A DNA stretch of 64,000 nt from Nigrospora sphaerica (GCA_018287875.1 JAGVVL010000001.1:3472001-3536000); one strand, 5' to 3'. Positions 1 to 13,700 are shown, counted from the stretch's first letter. The notes: a model not told the origin generated them from the sequence alone. A program made the numbers and translations.

Positions 1-2170
1 GCTCCAGCGTTTCAACCAGGTCCGAGTTCCAGATCATGCTGCGGTCCTTGATGCCGACCTGGGGGAACATCTGGTCGACTTCGTGGATCTTCTTAACACC
101 CTCATCCAAGCTCTCCTGCGTGCGGAACACGCTGACGTCCGTCTGCATCGTCTTCTGCATCGCCAGACGAATGTCGGCCGTGCTCTTGGGGCCGTCCGAG
201 TTGCGCACCTGGTCAAGGACCTCGATAGACTCGGCACCGGCATCGGCGCTGATGGGCTTGGGCGCGGTGCCGGGCGTGAAGTTGTCGCGGATCGTGTGTG
301 ACACGGCACGGCCGAAGACGACCAGATCCAGAAGCGAGTTGGCACCCAGACGGTTGGCACCGTGCACCGACACGCAGGCAGCCTCGCCGCAAGCAAACAG
401 GCCGGGCACCACCTTGTCGTTGCCGGCCTCGTCGACCGTGAGCACCTCACCCGTGTAGCGCGTGGGGATACCACCCATGTTGTAGTGGACCGTGGGGAGA
501 ACGGGGATGGGCTGCTTGCGCACGTCGACGCCGGCGAAAATGGCGGCAGTCTCCGAGATACCGGGGAGGCGCTCGGCCAGGATCTCGGCGGGCAGGTGGC
601 TCAGCTGCAGGTAGACGTGATCCTTCTCGGGGCCGACTCCACGGCCCTCACGGATCTCCATGGTCATGGACCGCGAGACGACGTCACGCGATGCCAGATC
701 CTTGGCCGTGGGCGCATAACGCTCCATGAATCGCTCACCCTCCGAGTTCAGCAGGTAGCCACCCTCACCGCGGGAACCCTCGGTAATCAGGCAGCCGGCT
801 CCGTAGATACCGGTCGGGTGGAACTGAACGAACTCGAGATCCTGGTTGGGCAGGCCGGCGCGGGCAACCATGGCCATACCGTCACCAGTGCACGTGTGGG
901 CCGACGTGCAGCTGAAGTAGGCGCGGCCGTAGCCACCGGTGGCCAAAACCGTGTTCTGGGCGAGGAATCGGTGCAGCGTACCGTCCTCCTGGTTGTAGGC
1001 CAGAACACCGCGGCATTCGCCATCTTCCATGATCAGGTCGATGGCGAAGAACTCGATAAAGTAGTTGGTGTTGTGTCGCAGCGACTGTCCGTACAGGGTG
1101 TGCAGGAGGGCGTGGCCGGTTCGATCAGCGGCGGCACAGCATCGGTAGGCTTGGCCACCCTTGCCGTACTTCTGGGACTGGCCACCAAAAGCACGCTGGT
1201 AACTGAAAGTGGCGTGTGAGCATACAGACGGCGCAGACGGGCCGCATCAATGCGGCCCGAGGCCCCAGGGAAGGGGCCGAGAGGGGTGCGGCGGCTACTC
1301 ACATTTTGCCATCCTCGGTTCGCGAGAAGGGGCAGCCGTAGTTCTCCAGCTCGATGATTGAGGCCGGGGCCTCTCGGGTCATGTAGTGAATAGCATCTTG
1401 GTCGCCGAGCCAATCCGAGCCCTTGACGGTATCGTACATGTGCCACCGCCAGTCGTCCTCGTGCATGTTACCCAGCGCGGCATTGATGCCACCCTGGGCA
1501 GCGACGGTATGACTTCGGGTGGGGAAAAGCTTGGAGATGCAGGCCGTGTTGAAGCCAGCTTCGGCGAGACCAAAGGCAGCCCGCAGACCCGAGCCGCCGG
1601 CGCCGACGACGAGGGCATCGTAATGGTGATCCTGCACGCACACGCGACACGGAGCAGTGAGCACGGGCGGTTTCCCGGTGTGTCTCCCGTCACCCGGCCG
1701 AGGGCGCAAGACCGGACCGGGAGAAGCAGAGAGCAAGATGGCTCCGAGAGCGCGGGGCGGAGGGCCGACTTACGATGACGGGGTATTTGCTGCTCACGTG
1801 GGCAGGGGCCTCCTTTGCCCGCAGCGGCTGGTTGGCGATGACGCGAGCTGCCGGCACATCCAAATTAGACCGTGGTCGAGGTCGCGGCGTCCGCGGCGGC
1901 AGCACCTCTCGCCGAGCGGCACAACGGGAGGGGGAGCGGGAGGGTGGTACATACAAACGGGACGCGTCGACGAGAACGGTCTGCTCTGGCATCGGGCGGC
2001 GCGCGAGAACTGGGGAGATCCAAAAGGCCAAACGTCAGCCAGCCTGTTCGGGCAGCGGGGAAGCGGGAGAGAGAGGCAGCTAGACAAGAGCTTGCTCCCA
2101 GGGAGACGCGGCGGCGGTTACGTACGGCAGACCCGGGGGCCAGTCTCCTCATAGCCATTCTAGAGGCCAT
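1..2170 (-). CDS. SDH1: Succinate dehydrogenase flavoprotein subunit, mitochondrial (3' end cut by window)
   Basis: Catalytic FAD subunit of respiratory complex II, oxidising succinate to fumarate on the matrix side of the inner mitochondrial membrane. Exons on the minus strand: 2122-2170, 1774-1847, 1303-1631 and 1-1202, with phases that agree; the protein leaves the window after about 551 residues, where the family has about 640. The start at 2170 gives an Arg/Ala/Met-rich N-terminus ([15 protein letters not shown]) typical of a mitochondrial presequence. Visible motifs: the dinucleotide-binding GAGGSG at residues 51-56, SHTVAAQGG with the histidine (about His82) that carries covalent FAD, and the substrate-side stretch [20 protein letters not shown]. 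The exon 1 donor could instead be the GTACGT a few bases earlier, but only the GTAACC donor keeps frame with the CAG acceptor at 1848. Identity is secure; the first intron is slightly less so. Confidence 0.97.
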
Positions 2171-3187
2171 GATGGTCGGCGGTGCGGTGAAGTAAATCCT
2201 TGGAAGACGAAACAGTCGTGGGGCGTCGAGCAAGAGCCTTCCTTTTGACCGGCAAAAAGTTGATGATGCCTCCAGAGTAGGTCTGGATGATCGGGACGAA
2301 GTTTCCCGGCCGCGGGCGGCTTCAGCTTGTGCCTGTGCTTCTGCTGTCTGGGCCTGGCACCTGTAGCGTGGGCATCGGAATGGAGCGAATTCCCGATTGC
2401 CAGACAGTTGCCAGCGGCCGCTCTATCGGCCAATGGGAAGAGGCGCAAATGCAAGCCATCCGCATGCCTGCGCAACCATGACCTCGGCTACTCCAAAGAG
2501 TGGCTACCCGCCTAAAACACCCTGGCCCGGCATGGACCAAGACAGACGAATCCTCTCCCCTCTAAACTCTTGCGGCTGTTGTGACTATACTGAGGTTTGC
2601 TACTACTCTTCAGCTCCTGGCTTCATCTCCATCTCGCATTGATCTGCCCGAGGCCATCCATAAACGGCGTGGACCGCCCCAAGGGTTTCTTCTCTTTGCG
2701 TGGCCACGTACCTCGCTCCCATAAACGTCCGCTAGAGCCATCACGTGCTGGCCAGTACTGTTTACGATGAACGGTGCCCGAAGCTTTACACCCGCCATCT
2801 TGGGAACACCCACGGACCCACGGCTATCGTAGCTGCGCGTTACAGACGAGTCGATGAATCGTTCATCTGTCCGTTCGTCCACCAACCTGCTTTGCTTGAG
2901 CCAGTTCCCGTAGATGGCAACGACCCTCGCACCACACACGCGGGCTCGACGCTGGGGGCGTGCCGGTCTAAACCCTCTCCCCTCGAAGCCAATAACGTCA
3001 CCTGGTACTTCAAGAAAACGCACCGGCAACCCCCTTGGGACAACGATGCTCGGGCACTACTCGAAACTCCCTCCTTCAAGGCACGTAGTATGTGGCCAGG
3101 TGTTGGAGTATGTATTATGCCCCGTGATGGTCCAAGTCACGCGCTTCATGACCGACTATACACCGCCCCCTCAACCCAAGCCCCTTC
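2171..3187. other. Intergenic spacer upstream of SDH1
   Basis: About 1 kb between the SDH1 start and the stop of the next minus-strand gene. It must hold the SDH1 promoter and the 3' end of the PX-domain gene. Open frames here are short, overlap on both strands and show no domain or splice-consistent continuation. I see no RNA gene. Confidence 0.5.
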
Positions 3188-6100
3188 TCAACCCGCCAGC
3201 ACCTGCCTCAGCATCTCCACAAAGTTTTCCTTGAGTTTGTGCACCTCGGTAACTGTCGGCTTCGTAGGCTCGCCCGCGCTCCGTCGCAGTCTGTCTTGCC
3301 TCTTGGCCCTCCGTTTCCTCTCGGCCTGGATTGGGTCCAGGTCGTCCTCCGCCGCCTCGTTGGCCTCCTCCTCCGAGTCATCATCGTAGGCCATGTCGGC
3401 TACGTCCATGTCGTCAAGGCCGAAATCGCTCGGGTGGATGCTCGACATGCCGGGCAGCGTTGCATCCACGCCGGCCTGCCCCTCGGCTGCCATCTTTTGC
3501 CGCGTCTTGTCGTGGTGCCACTTCTTGCGCGCTTCTTGCCACGCGATGAGTTGGTTGATTTCCTCAATTGCCTTCTCCTTGTCCAGCGTCCCGCTCGCGA
3601 CACCGCCCTCGAATAATGCGTTGATGTCGAGCGAACCTCCCGAGGGGCCTTTCCGCAGGAACTCGAGGATGCCCTCGATCCACCCCATAAGTTGCGTGAA
3701 GAGGCCATTGTCGTGAGTGTGCACCTCGTGTACGAACTTGTAGAAGTTATGCTCGTGTCGCTGGCAGAGGTCGATGAAGGCCTGGACGGTTTGGTTGGGG
3801 TCGGCTGATGCGTCTTCCTCCCGGCACTTCTCAACAACCTAAGCGGTATTAGTACCCCCCTTCGCTACCTCGACAAGGAAAGGACAGCTTACCTGTATCA
3901 TGTCGTCAATAAAGACGGAGAAATCGGTAATGCTATTGTAGACATTGGCCGACTTGTAAACACGCACGAGAGGCTCGTAGAATATTGTAAACAGATCTTT
4001 CAACAACTGCAGCGTGACGGGCTCCTCGATCATGTGTAGCATCATAGCTTTGTCCCGCTGCCGCGTGTACAGCTTCATCAACTGCTTAAGGTAGGAGAAA
4101 AGCTGAGCGCCTTGCTTGAGTTCGTCGTCCACATTGTCGACGGCATTGTTGAAGGCAACATAGGCGTTGTAGAGGCGCCCGATCTGTTCGGGCGTCAGTG
4201 CCGGCTCGATGAGCTCGGAGCGGAGCACAGCCACGATGAGGTCCACGTCATCTGCGACTGCCTCTTCACGAATCGCCGTTTTGATCGCCTCGTCCGATTC
4301 GATGAAGACCTTGAGTTTCTGAACGAATACGTCGTCGCCGATCTTGGCAGCAACAGCGTCAATGTTCTTCTGGAACTGGCGGATGCCGTCATTCAGCGCT
4401 GCCGAGAAGATGCGTTGCATCAACGACCGGCTTCCAAACGGCTGGGCCAGAAAGAGATCGAGGACGCTCGACATGACGGCCGCTGGGTTCGCAATCCGGA
4501 TCGCGTTCTTCAAGAGCGTGTAGGGGACCAGCGAATGTATCCGCTTCATTTGTGCGAACAGCTCCGGCGAGTTGTCCTCGGCAAGGAACAGGTGGTAAAT
4601 GGTAGCGGCCACCTCGATGCGAAGCCATTCCGCGAACTTCTGGTACTGGATACTCAGGTCCGGAATGGTTTCCTTGTCCTTGATTTCCTGGAAGAGCATG
4701 GTCAGACCATTGCGCTCCACGATATCCTGCCGGAACTGCTCCATGTAGATGTCCAGCTCGGCGGCTCGCTTCCGGGCGATCTCGTAGAACTGGTGTTGCT
4801 CTTCGATCCTTCTTTCGTCGACGGCTTTGCGGCGCATTATGTCTTCGACGTCCTCGTCAGTGGGGGTCAGGGGGTTCGCTGTCAGAAACTCGTTCATCGC
4901 CTTGGTCTGGGCGATTTGGGGGTTGTGCAGTAAGGAACGCAAGAAAGCTCGCAGAGACACTCTCTGGTTCTCACGCCACAACATAGCCGACTGACGACGA
5001 CAAGATTAGCCAAATCCCGCACTCCGTAGCGCCGTCTCTCAACTCACCTCGAATTTGGGGCTCCTAGGACTCTGGCTACCATCCATACTCGGCCGCGGGG
5101 AGGCCTTGGCGACTGAATTCGTGGACGCGTTTCGCCGATGGTCGCGAACCCTCAAGTTCTTCATCGACTCCCTAAAACCGCCATTTGCCTCGGATGATGG
5201 CATGGTGGATACCGAGGAGAGAGAAGAGGCGTCGCCATCGTCCCCGCCTTCGTTCCAGCGACCCAGGAAATTGGATGCAGCGGTGTCCGTCTTATTCTTC
5301 TTCGGCATGGGGGGCAGGACCTTGCCCGGAAGCTCGATACGCAGCTGCTTGTGTAGCCGACTGAAGTCGCCATATCGCCTCCCGATGAAATGTTCGAGTT
5401 CTCCTTTGCGCTTCACACGCAAGAGGAATTCCTATCGAGGTCAGCGGGCGACGCGTCACGGCGGGGCTTCTCGGAGGGCGTGCTTACTGCATGTTTGTGA
5501 GACCGGAGCTTCTTTTTCACTGTGGTAAGGCGCACGCCAGCAACGTTCACGTCCCAGCCGTTGACGTAGTTGCCCTCGGGCAAAGTATTTAGCATGCCCG
5601 TGTCGATGGCGTCGCGGTCGACAATCTCCATTTCGGCGAATCTTATGCGCTCCTCGAAACCAGACGACGTCCTGATTCCCGACACCATCATCAGCTCCAC
5701 GAGCTTCCGGCATTTTACGGCCAGTTTCCGCCGTTTGGTCTCCTCCAAGCGATCCTCGGAAGACGATATGTTCTTGCTGGCGAACGACTCGAGAAACTGA
5801 CGTCGAGGACCGAGTATTAGCCATGGCGGCTCCCGACTGAGCTGGTAGGACAAGGCACACGTACCACCTGGAGTTTATCTTGCCAGAACTCCTTCTCATT
5901 GGCTTTGTCAAGGAAGGGGAATTCGCGGACATGGTGGACGAAGATGTACCGTAGTATGGGCAGCTCGGAATCGATGGGGGAGACTTCGCCAAAGTCGGAC
6001 TTGAAAGGCGCGCCGAACCGTCTCAGGGCAGTCGTCGAGTTAAGTTCGCTGATCTCCCAGTTGACTTGCTCGGAAACTAGCTCTCTCTTCAGGTCTGTGG

Positions 6101-6328
6101 CAGGGAGTGGCAAGCCGTCAGTTCGCGCGCACCGAAGATGACAGAAGGTCAGGCAGCCGTGGCCAGCGGGCTCAACATACAATGCTCTTGTTTGCCCGTC
6201 AGTGTCTGGCCGGGCGGCGGCGCCGACTGGCTGTTCTTGGACGGCGACGCATCCTCTGAGAGGGTCTCGGTTGGGCCTGCCGGTGGCGGCGCTGTAGCGG
6301 CGGCGGCAGCATCTTCTGTAGAGGTCAT
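3188..6328 (-). CDS. PX-domain protein with PX-associated and DUF3818 regions (yeast Ypr097w-like)
   Basis: Predicted peripheral membrane protein that binds phosphoinositides through a PX domain; the yeast relative Ypr097w (Lec1) is linked to lipid and sterol distribution. Six exons (6181-6328, 5865-6094, 5488-5796, 5048-5431, 3893-4990, 3188-3838) join in phase to 939 residues. After a Ser/Pro/Ala-rich N-terminus (1-49), residues 50-190 form the helical PX-associated region (HYLKRELVSEQV...). The PX core is at about 230-273, with RRYGDF (247-252) and the proline loop LPPMPKK. A low-complexity Ser-rich linker follows to about 357, then a long helical region matching the DUF3818 family, which ends LRQVLAG. 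The first ATG (6328) precedes a continuous acidic/proline stretch and is the natural start. Splice sites are all GT..AG. Molecular role in this fungus is inferred from the family. Confidence 0.9.
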
Positions 6329-8163
6329 ATTGGGGGACCGGCGAGTCGCAGCGATGGTGGAGGTGGCCGTCGTCCACGGGAGAGATTGGGTAGGAAAGAA
6401 AAAGGAAGTACGACAGAAGAACTGCGGCGAGGACGTCGGTCAGTCCTGGCGTGGTGGCTTAGAGGACGAGGTCGACGCCAAGGATTTGCCCGCGCCCTGA
6501 GGTAAAGGGACTAGGGCGGGTAGTTGAACTGTTCGCGGGGTGTGATGCGTTTGCGATGCCGCGTACCCCGTACCAATAAGAATAATACTCGTGCACCCAC
6601 GCAGTATGCAGGTAATTTGTGCGAGGCGGTGTTGGTACATCAGCTGGTCAACAAGGACGATATGATAAGGTTAGTACATTAGATGTATCCATGGATATGT
6701 TCGTGGATGAATGGCAAGGAGGGGCATTGCTGGGCGGCACCATGAGTGCCCAGCAGCAGCAGCCGGGAACGCTGCGCTCCAGACCAAGGTTGACATGACA
6801 GGTGCACTCGGGCCGCTCAGGTATTGCGTATTCGCTGGATGAGCCACTGACGACGGGGGGGGGGGCGTTGGTTGGGATGGCGGACGGACAGAGATCCTAT
6901 CAGCTCTCTGTTTCCCAAGCCCATCCCGCTCGCAGTGGATGGTACATTGCCTACCTCCTACCTAGTATCTGCCTCATGTGAACCGCACCTTCCACATGTA
7001 TTATGTACCTCCCCTGCCTACCTGTTTGCTTACCTGCCTGTGTCCGTACCTGCTGAGGCGCCCGCCTGCGAGGCAGTGCCCCTCTTCCTGTGCCGCGAGT
7101 GCCGGAGGGCCATCGCTGCCATGACTGCGCCCATGTTTAGCCGCCCGCCTCGCTGCCGGTACACGGCACGGCAAACAATTTCCTAGTTTCCAGCCTGGGC
7201 AGCTGCGGTGACGCGTCGTCGGGTCGGAGGGTCACGTCCTATTTATGAATCATAAATGACGTCGGGACAGGTGAAAACGGCCAATCACGATGGCCCATAA
7301 GAAAAAATACCACATGAGGCTGCAGCTGGAGGAGCTGGTTGTAGGTATTGTAGGTTGGCCTAATTGCTTGATTGCGGCGGCTTGACTTACATGAACGAAC
7401 CCGAACTCTGTCCCATGGTTCAAGGCATCCGTTGACACTGGCCATGTGGCAGAGGAGCTGGGCTAATTGCCAGACAGACGTTTGCTGGCCTCGGCTTCCC
7501 CCGATCATACATACAATCAAGTAGTATTACCCAATGTACAGGCGCAATCCGTTAAACTGACGGACGCTCTCGGCAATGGCCGAGTCTTTGGTTTCGCTTC
7601 GTGCCGTGTCGATCCCACCGACACCCATACCCGATTCATATGGGGGGGGGGCCCATTCAAGGCCCCTGTGACCGATGCTGGATCCAGCAGAATAGAGCTC
7701 TTCTTATTATGCCCGCGTATCCGTAAATTGTCTATTTCCCTTCATGCACCCGCCCAGTGTGCCTGCCCCTCAATGATAGGCCTCCGGTTCACTCGGTATG
7801 CTTATTGCATACTTTGGTGCAAACCTCACACCCTGATGTGGGCACAAGGTAAGTTTCTTCGAAGCCGAAGCCGGGCAGGTGGCCAAGGGCCCCGTGCCCC
7901 GGGGACTTCGGCGCCCGACAATACCGACCCTGGTAACTAGTCCCCAGATAATGGTGCGGCAGGGTCGAAACCACCCAGCAGTTCGGATATGGCTGTGGTA
8001 GTATGATGGAATTCAAACTCATAGCTCATAAAACACAACAAAAACAATGACGCCTTGGCGCCAGGGGTATATTTAAAACAACCGGTTCGCCTCTGGACAG
8101 GTTGGGAAATGAAACGTTGGTTGGACAGGGATTGCGGCCGTGCTGTCGCGGAGCGGCCGGGTG
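6329..8163. other. Intergenic spacer with G runs
   Basis: 1.8 kb between the start of the PX gene and the stop of the next minus-strand gene. It contains short G homopolymers (near 6857 and 7640), the words CCTACCTCCTACCTAGTA near 6950, and only short unrelated frames. No gene or RNA recognised. Confidence 0.5.
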
Positions 8164-9282
8164 TCACAGCTCGTCGAAGGCCCGAAGAACCTGCGCATCG
8201 TCTGCGTCTTCGGGCCCGGCCCGTCTCAACGCCGCTTTGAGCTCCTCCGCCACGTTCCGGGAGATGCTGCTGCCATCAGCAGTTGTTCCCGACATCGACG
8301 CATTGGCGGTGGCCTTGTTCCCCAACGCCGCGTCGGGGATCACTTCGGACAAAGCTGGAACATCCATACTCGGGGCATACTGTGTGCCGACGAACAGAGC
8401 CAGGATGCTGAATAGTAGGACTGACGTAATGATCCAAATGGTTTTGAGGCGCTTTCTCGTCTTCTCCTGCCACTCCCGGTCGGCCTTCTCCCAGCTCTCG
8501 ACCTGTTCGCGGACCGTGTCGACTCGCTCGCTGAGCTTCTGCACTTTCTGGCGACCCGTAGCAATGCGACTCTGGAGTTCCTCGATGCGGTTCTGGTGCT
8601 CGTCGAACTGGCCGAGAGCGTCAAGTTGCGACTCGATCTCAGTCACCAAGGCCCGAGAGTCGCCATGGAAAGTATCGTTCGTCTCTTTCGCCATGCTCGC
8701 CAACTCCTTGATTGCTACGAGGTTGCCATGCAGACCACTAAGCTTCTCCAACACCGAATAGTACGTATCGTCCAGGCGCTGCACGGTTTGGGTAGAGAAG
8801 GAGTTGAGATCGCTAAGGGACTGTTGGAGGCCACTGTCATCGCGCTGTCAGCAACTAGGCGTCACCGACAACCGTCGCGCAACCTACGCAGTTCTCGAGG
8901 CGGCGCGCGCTCTCTCTTCCCGCAGCTGCTTCTCCCGAACGGCGGCGGCTGCGGCTGCCAGCGTGCCGATGTCTTCGGCGCCCGCCAGAAGCATACTGGT
9001 CCTGCGACTGTGCTCGGCACTGCTCATACGGTAAGGGGTGACGCCTTCGGAACGCGGCAGGTCGAGCGAGGCTCGGAGCGATACATCTTGGTCATTCGGA
9101 TCCAGGTGACGACGCTGGCTTTGATGGTGTTGGTGGTGGTGATGGACGAGCGGCAAATTGTGATGAGAGCGGCGATGCATTCTTCCTGGCACAGAGGCAT
9201 CCGTAATGGAACGACTCATCCTATGTCGAGGCCGCGGTGGAGATGTCGCTTTCGACAGATCGACAGCATTGTGAGTGGGCAT
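8164..9282 (-). CDS. Coiled-coil protein with one C-terminal transmembrane segment, function unknown
   Basis: Two exons (8888-9282 and 8164-8833) joined by a 54-nt intron (GTAGGT...GACAG) give 354 residues. The first 130 residues are basic, His- and Ser-rich and look disordered (a His-rich cluster around residues 40-55). From about 134 (LQQSLSDLNSFSTQTVQ) to 262 the protein is heptad-rich helix, including a likely coiled coil around residues 195-245. It is followed by KTRKRLKTIWII and a hydrophobic segment at 264-283 (WIITSVLLFSILALFVG), then a 70-residue Ala/Asp-rich tail. This layout suggests a membrane-anchored tether or adaptor, but I do not recognise a named family; a t-SNARE was considered and no SNARE layer pattern is evident. 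The exon 2 frame is supported by exact agreement of phase and a long open frame. Start at 9282 is the first ATG of the open frame. Confidence 0.78.
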
Positions 9283-10272
9283 TGTCCGTCGCTGGCCCCT
9301 AAAAGAGGCCAGCCAGCCGTGGTTAAGATTTACAACCTAATCGCACCAGTGATCGCGTCCCACCTGGACGGTGTTCCGTCGCTCGTGCTAACGCCCGTCC
9401 AGGGCGCTGACGTGTGTGAAGGTTTGCGCTTGCAATGGGCGCCGGTACTTGTGTCGTCGGAGGCGGCGTTTGATCGTAAATGGACGGAAGATGGGATTGA
9501 AGGGGGTAGGCGCTTTAAACCAGGTTGGATTCAGGTACTTCTCCCTCTGCACTCCGCAAAAGCACCCTGAAGGTACAGGGCTATTTGCTGGGTGAGGTAC
9601 CTACTTCTTACTGAACCAAGCGCGTCGGGACCCCCGTCCAATTAACTCGCCGGCTCCGCCATGAAGCTCCCCGTTCCGTTTCCAGGGGCGTCCCAAATCT
9701 TCCACCATGGATGATGGGTAGAGGTCACATCCCTTTATTCAAATTGCCACGACACGCATAGCCTTTCGTGGCGCTTCGTCAAAATATCACGGCGTACAGG
9801 ATGGCAAGCAAGCTCAAACCAGAGGCGCCGAAACATGCAAGACACAGTATGTATGCTATTATGGGCATATGATCTCAAGACATCATGTAGATCGTCTGGT
9901 ATCATCCTGAACTTCGTATGCCTCCGGACAGCCGTTGAAAGACCACAGGGTTGGTATACGAAAGAGCAGAGCGCCCCTGCTGCACCCTGCTGCCTCTAGG
10001 CGCTGGTACGAAGGCAGGCGCATACTCCAAGTCGATCAATACATACATGCTGCATGCACGACGGATGTACGTATTCATAGGCTGGGCCTCGCTGCGAAAA
10101 TGTGTCTTCGGCAAAAGAATCCACCAGCTGTGAACACAGCGGTCGCCCGGATTGCGCGACCGTCCATCTGCCAGCGCGGACGTACCCTCCGTGGCGGTGC
10201 CCAGGCGGTGTACTTCCTTTACGTCTTCGTCCGTTCCGGAAACTCGGGTTCTCGCCACCGTCATGCGCCGAT
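9283..10272. other. Intergenic spacer
   Basis: About 1 kb between two minus-strand genes. It contains AGGTACCTACT at 9596-9606, one of the recurring TACCTA words of this window. No coding or RNA feature supported. Confidence 0.5.
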
Positions 10273-10721
10273 TCAAGAGTTGAGCAGCTTGTTCCGCTTC
10301 TCTTTCCTCTTCAAACGCTCGACGCGCTTCTTATGCATCTTTTCGGCCATCTTCTCGTATCGCTCGCGCTCCTCCTTGGCTGCTCGCTTGTCCTTGATTG
10401 CCTGCACACGTCGCTGTCGCATTCCGTTAGCTGCGTTGGGCGGAAACCGCACGGGCGATGGGGGAGATGGCAAACCTGGCGCTCTTCTTCCCTCTCCTCC
10501 TTCATCTCCTTCTCTTTCGCCTTCATGGCGGCGACCGCAACCCGTTCTTGTGTCCGCTTCTCGTACGAAGTCAAGCCGGCAGTCGGTCGGAATGCCTTGC
10601 GCGGGGCATGCCATTGTTTGCCTTCAGAAAATTGTGAGCAACTGAGACTGGAGGGAAACCGCACAAATGGAGGCTTACCGTTACGGCGCATGCCGAGCGG
10701 TTTCTGCGTCAGGTCTGACAT
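10273..10721 (-). CDS. CGR1: rRNA-processing protein Cgr1
   Basis: Small, highly basic nucleolar protein required for pre-rRNA processing and 60S ribosomal subunit biogenesis. Three short exons (10679-10721, 10476-10621, 10273-10413) join in phase to 109 residues, the usual length for fungal Cgr1. The N-terminus [15 protein letters not shown] leads into [19 protein letters not shown], the family's conserved block; the second half is a Lys/Arg/Glu-rich single helix ending [14 protein letters not shown], which is close to invariant in the family. Intron 2 is 62 nt with a GCTAACG branch-site-like motif. The first intron uses an AAG acceptor. The gene is too broken up by introns to appear as one open frame. 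Confidence 0.95.
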
Positions 10722-13700
10722 ATCGAGAAGGCGACGGGGGCTCAAGGCGGCTCGTCGACGAAGAATCAGTGTGGGTGAAGGTTGAACGTGAATATCTTCT
10801 TTTTCCCATGGGCAGAACCAAATCGGCCAGAATATTTGTGGGGACGTGCTAGAGTGGTCGCTGGTGTGGGGACGTGCACTAGCCGCCCCAATCCATCCAT
10901 ATGGGGCCGCGAAAACACTTATCACTTTGATCCCATGCCGTAGGTTGCTCGGTGCACTCCGAATGGGTTAGTTACGCCTACCCATCTCCAGTCTCTTGTT
11001 GGCACCTACCGAGGGATATCTAGGTAAGACAAGGTATCCTTCTACTGCATAAATCGTTTCATCCTCCTCCTAAAGAAAGAACACAGCAGAGAACTGGATG
11101 CAGGTGAGAGCATGGCTTGTATTATAGATCGAGAAAGAAGTGCGGCTGGACGACCCGTGTTTCGTAACCAACATCATACACAGTCACTCTGAGAGTTAAG
11201 GTCATCTTAGCTGGCCCCTCTCGCTACTTGGAATAAGTAAAGTATGCCTAAATCGTGTCCTCTATTTTGCTTTATGCGTCTTGCAGATAGTATGGCGTGT
11301 CTGTCTGTAAAAGTTTCGGAACACCATGGCCTCCGGTATTCAGGTCGGACGGACCCCCCTTCGTGTATCCAAGGTCGCCTCGGTGACAGTGAAAGAATTA
11401 ACCCTGAGAGGTGGAACGAGACTGGCCCATCAGCTGGAAAGCGCCGTCTCGTCCCGTGATTCCATGGGAGCTCAAGTCGCGAGATGTTGGGTGACGTGAT
11501 AACTGGCACATTTCCTCCAAGCAGCAAGGCACGTGGATGAAGTCGGCGGGTGTAAACGTGAAGGAAACTGATGTGCTGGTCTACAAATGCCTTTGAACCT
11601 TCATCAACAGATGCTGGTAAATTCAGTCACAAATTTGCCGGAGACTTTTCGGACACGGCTTCTTCTGTCTTATATGCAACTCCTCCGACACGTTTCAAGT
11701 ATGATATACGCCACGTGACGCTTAATGACCACTTCGCCTTATTATCTTACACCCATGTCACTGTGCTCCAGCAAGTCCTAATGGGTACTCTCTGAAACTG
11801 ACGCGTCCTGTTATTCAATGGCATATAGGTGACATACACGCGGGCTGGCCCTGTTTGATCTTTGGCGCCGGGATTCCCCTCAGGCTCGTTTTTTGACTAG
11901 GTGAGTAAAGTATTTACTTGGGTAGGCCGCGGCGTTTATATGAAATACCTAGTATCTAGGCTCGGGCTATTAGCCACATGCGGTAAAATCGGCGTTTTGG
12001 CATAGGGTAACCTGTTTTCAGCCTGTGGGCTTGCTAGAGACATTGTAGCAAATATCAACTTCATGTGAGGGTGGTTGGGCACATGTAACATTCTGCAACA
12101 TGACGCGACGGGCACAAGATGAGGTTTTCATGTGGGTATACGTCCAATCACGGTATTGGCTGTTGGGGCATAAGTTAGAGGCGTTACATGACCGAATACT
12201 TCACAGAATGCCTTCGCTGGTAGAATTCGACGATGAAAGAAGAGGGATGCGCTGTCGTCTGCTTCCCAGGACCTTATCAAGTCTGACCCAGAGGCTTCTC
12301 GAGCGACGCGGAACACACGTCCCTTTTAAGCAGGTTCCGCCACAGTCGACCGCGACGCTGGTTTTAACCTGCCTATGTATCACAAACGGAGGCGATATGC
12401 CAAGGAACGGCCCCTGTTCCGATGTTGAAGATTCCTGACTATACCCGGAAGCCCGCCCTCTACGGAGTAGCTGGAACCGTGAGCCACCACGTAGCCTGTC
12501 TGCTGCCAACACGGGTTGACAGTGCCACGTGGTTTTCTGCTATATAATCCGTCGGGGTAACGACAGACATTTCTACCCTGGAGCAGTTTGTATACGACGG
12601 CCATTGAACCAAAGAGCCGACGTCTGACAGAAAATGGGCTACGCCGTAGGAAATCGCTGATCCCGGAAGGAAACCCCTGAACTAGCATTAGTGTAGTAGA
12701 TTTCCTCTTCCCGCAACACAGGCCATGAGGCGACATGTCATATCAACACAGCCCCAGTAGCGATGGTGAAGGGAGGCAGGGTCTATGTTGCCGGCGCAGG
12801 CTGCGCCTACGCAAGAGACTGCCGGCCTCCTAGGCCACAGGTTGGAAATAAGAGAGAAGAAAAAAGCAAGCTGCGCATGGCCGTTGCTACGGAGGCCACA
12901 GTCTTGTCAAACACCAAGGCATCATGGCGCTCTATTTTACTCGGCGAGCTAATGGCTAACAGACTCACCCAATTAAGGGTCCAATGCCGATCAGCATCAG
13001 GCCTCGAGGAACCGATGTGGCTTGACTCGGCACATTCTGGCATGGCTGAAGCCCGCCCTGGGAGAGCAATGGCCGCGACATTGCTCCTTTTAGATGTAAT
13101 TGACCCCATAAGCCTGCCAATTAACCGCCGTCAAGGACTTCTGGGGCCGGCCGTCGCCAACGCATACAGGCCCCATCCCATCAGGAAGGGGGCCTCGAAC
13201 GTACACTTACCGACATGTACTGATGGAATGTCAGGGCGTCATCGCGCTGGGAGCGCAGTGCGGCTTGCGGACACATCGGTCCTCTCTTTTCTGCAAGGTC
13301 CCGCCCGCAACTGAGCAAGTCGACATGGGTTTCTGCTATGGCCAAGTACCGACAAACTGGAGGTACATACGAATGCTACTGACCGCCCTGCCAGTGTCAA
13401 TGTACCCCGAACGGCGAAGACTTTGGAGCCTTGGTGGCTTGTGAATGGGGCCCAAAGCACAGCCCCGCGGCGATCAGCACCGGCGGTTCGTCCGTTCCTG
13501 ATAAAGAGGGGCATTCAGTGTCTGTACTTCCAAAAAAGACGTTCAAGATTGCCTTGATGGGGCGCCCTGGCGCCCTCTTCTGTGATCGTAACCCAGGGGA
13601 AATCTTGTTCGCCCAGAAGCCCTACCGGCCTGGTAGTCTGTGGGGAACGAGGCTTAGCCACCGGCGGGCCATCGCCGAGCCGACACGACACGACGCGATT

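Noticed and set aside
362..1219. 285-residue plus-strand open frame
   Set aside because: Exactly antisense to the main SDH1 exon; a by-product of GC-biased third positions.
11000..12750. Possible RIP-mutated transposon
   Set aside because: GC is lower here but no transposase or reverse-transcriptase remnant, terminal repeat, or obvious TpA excess was seen.
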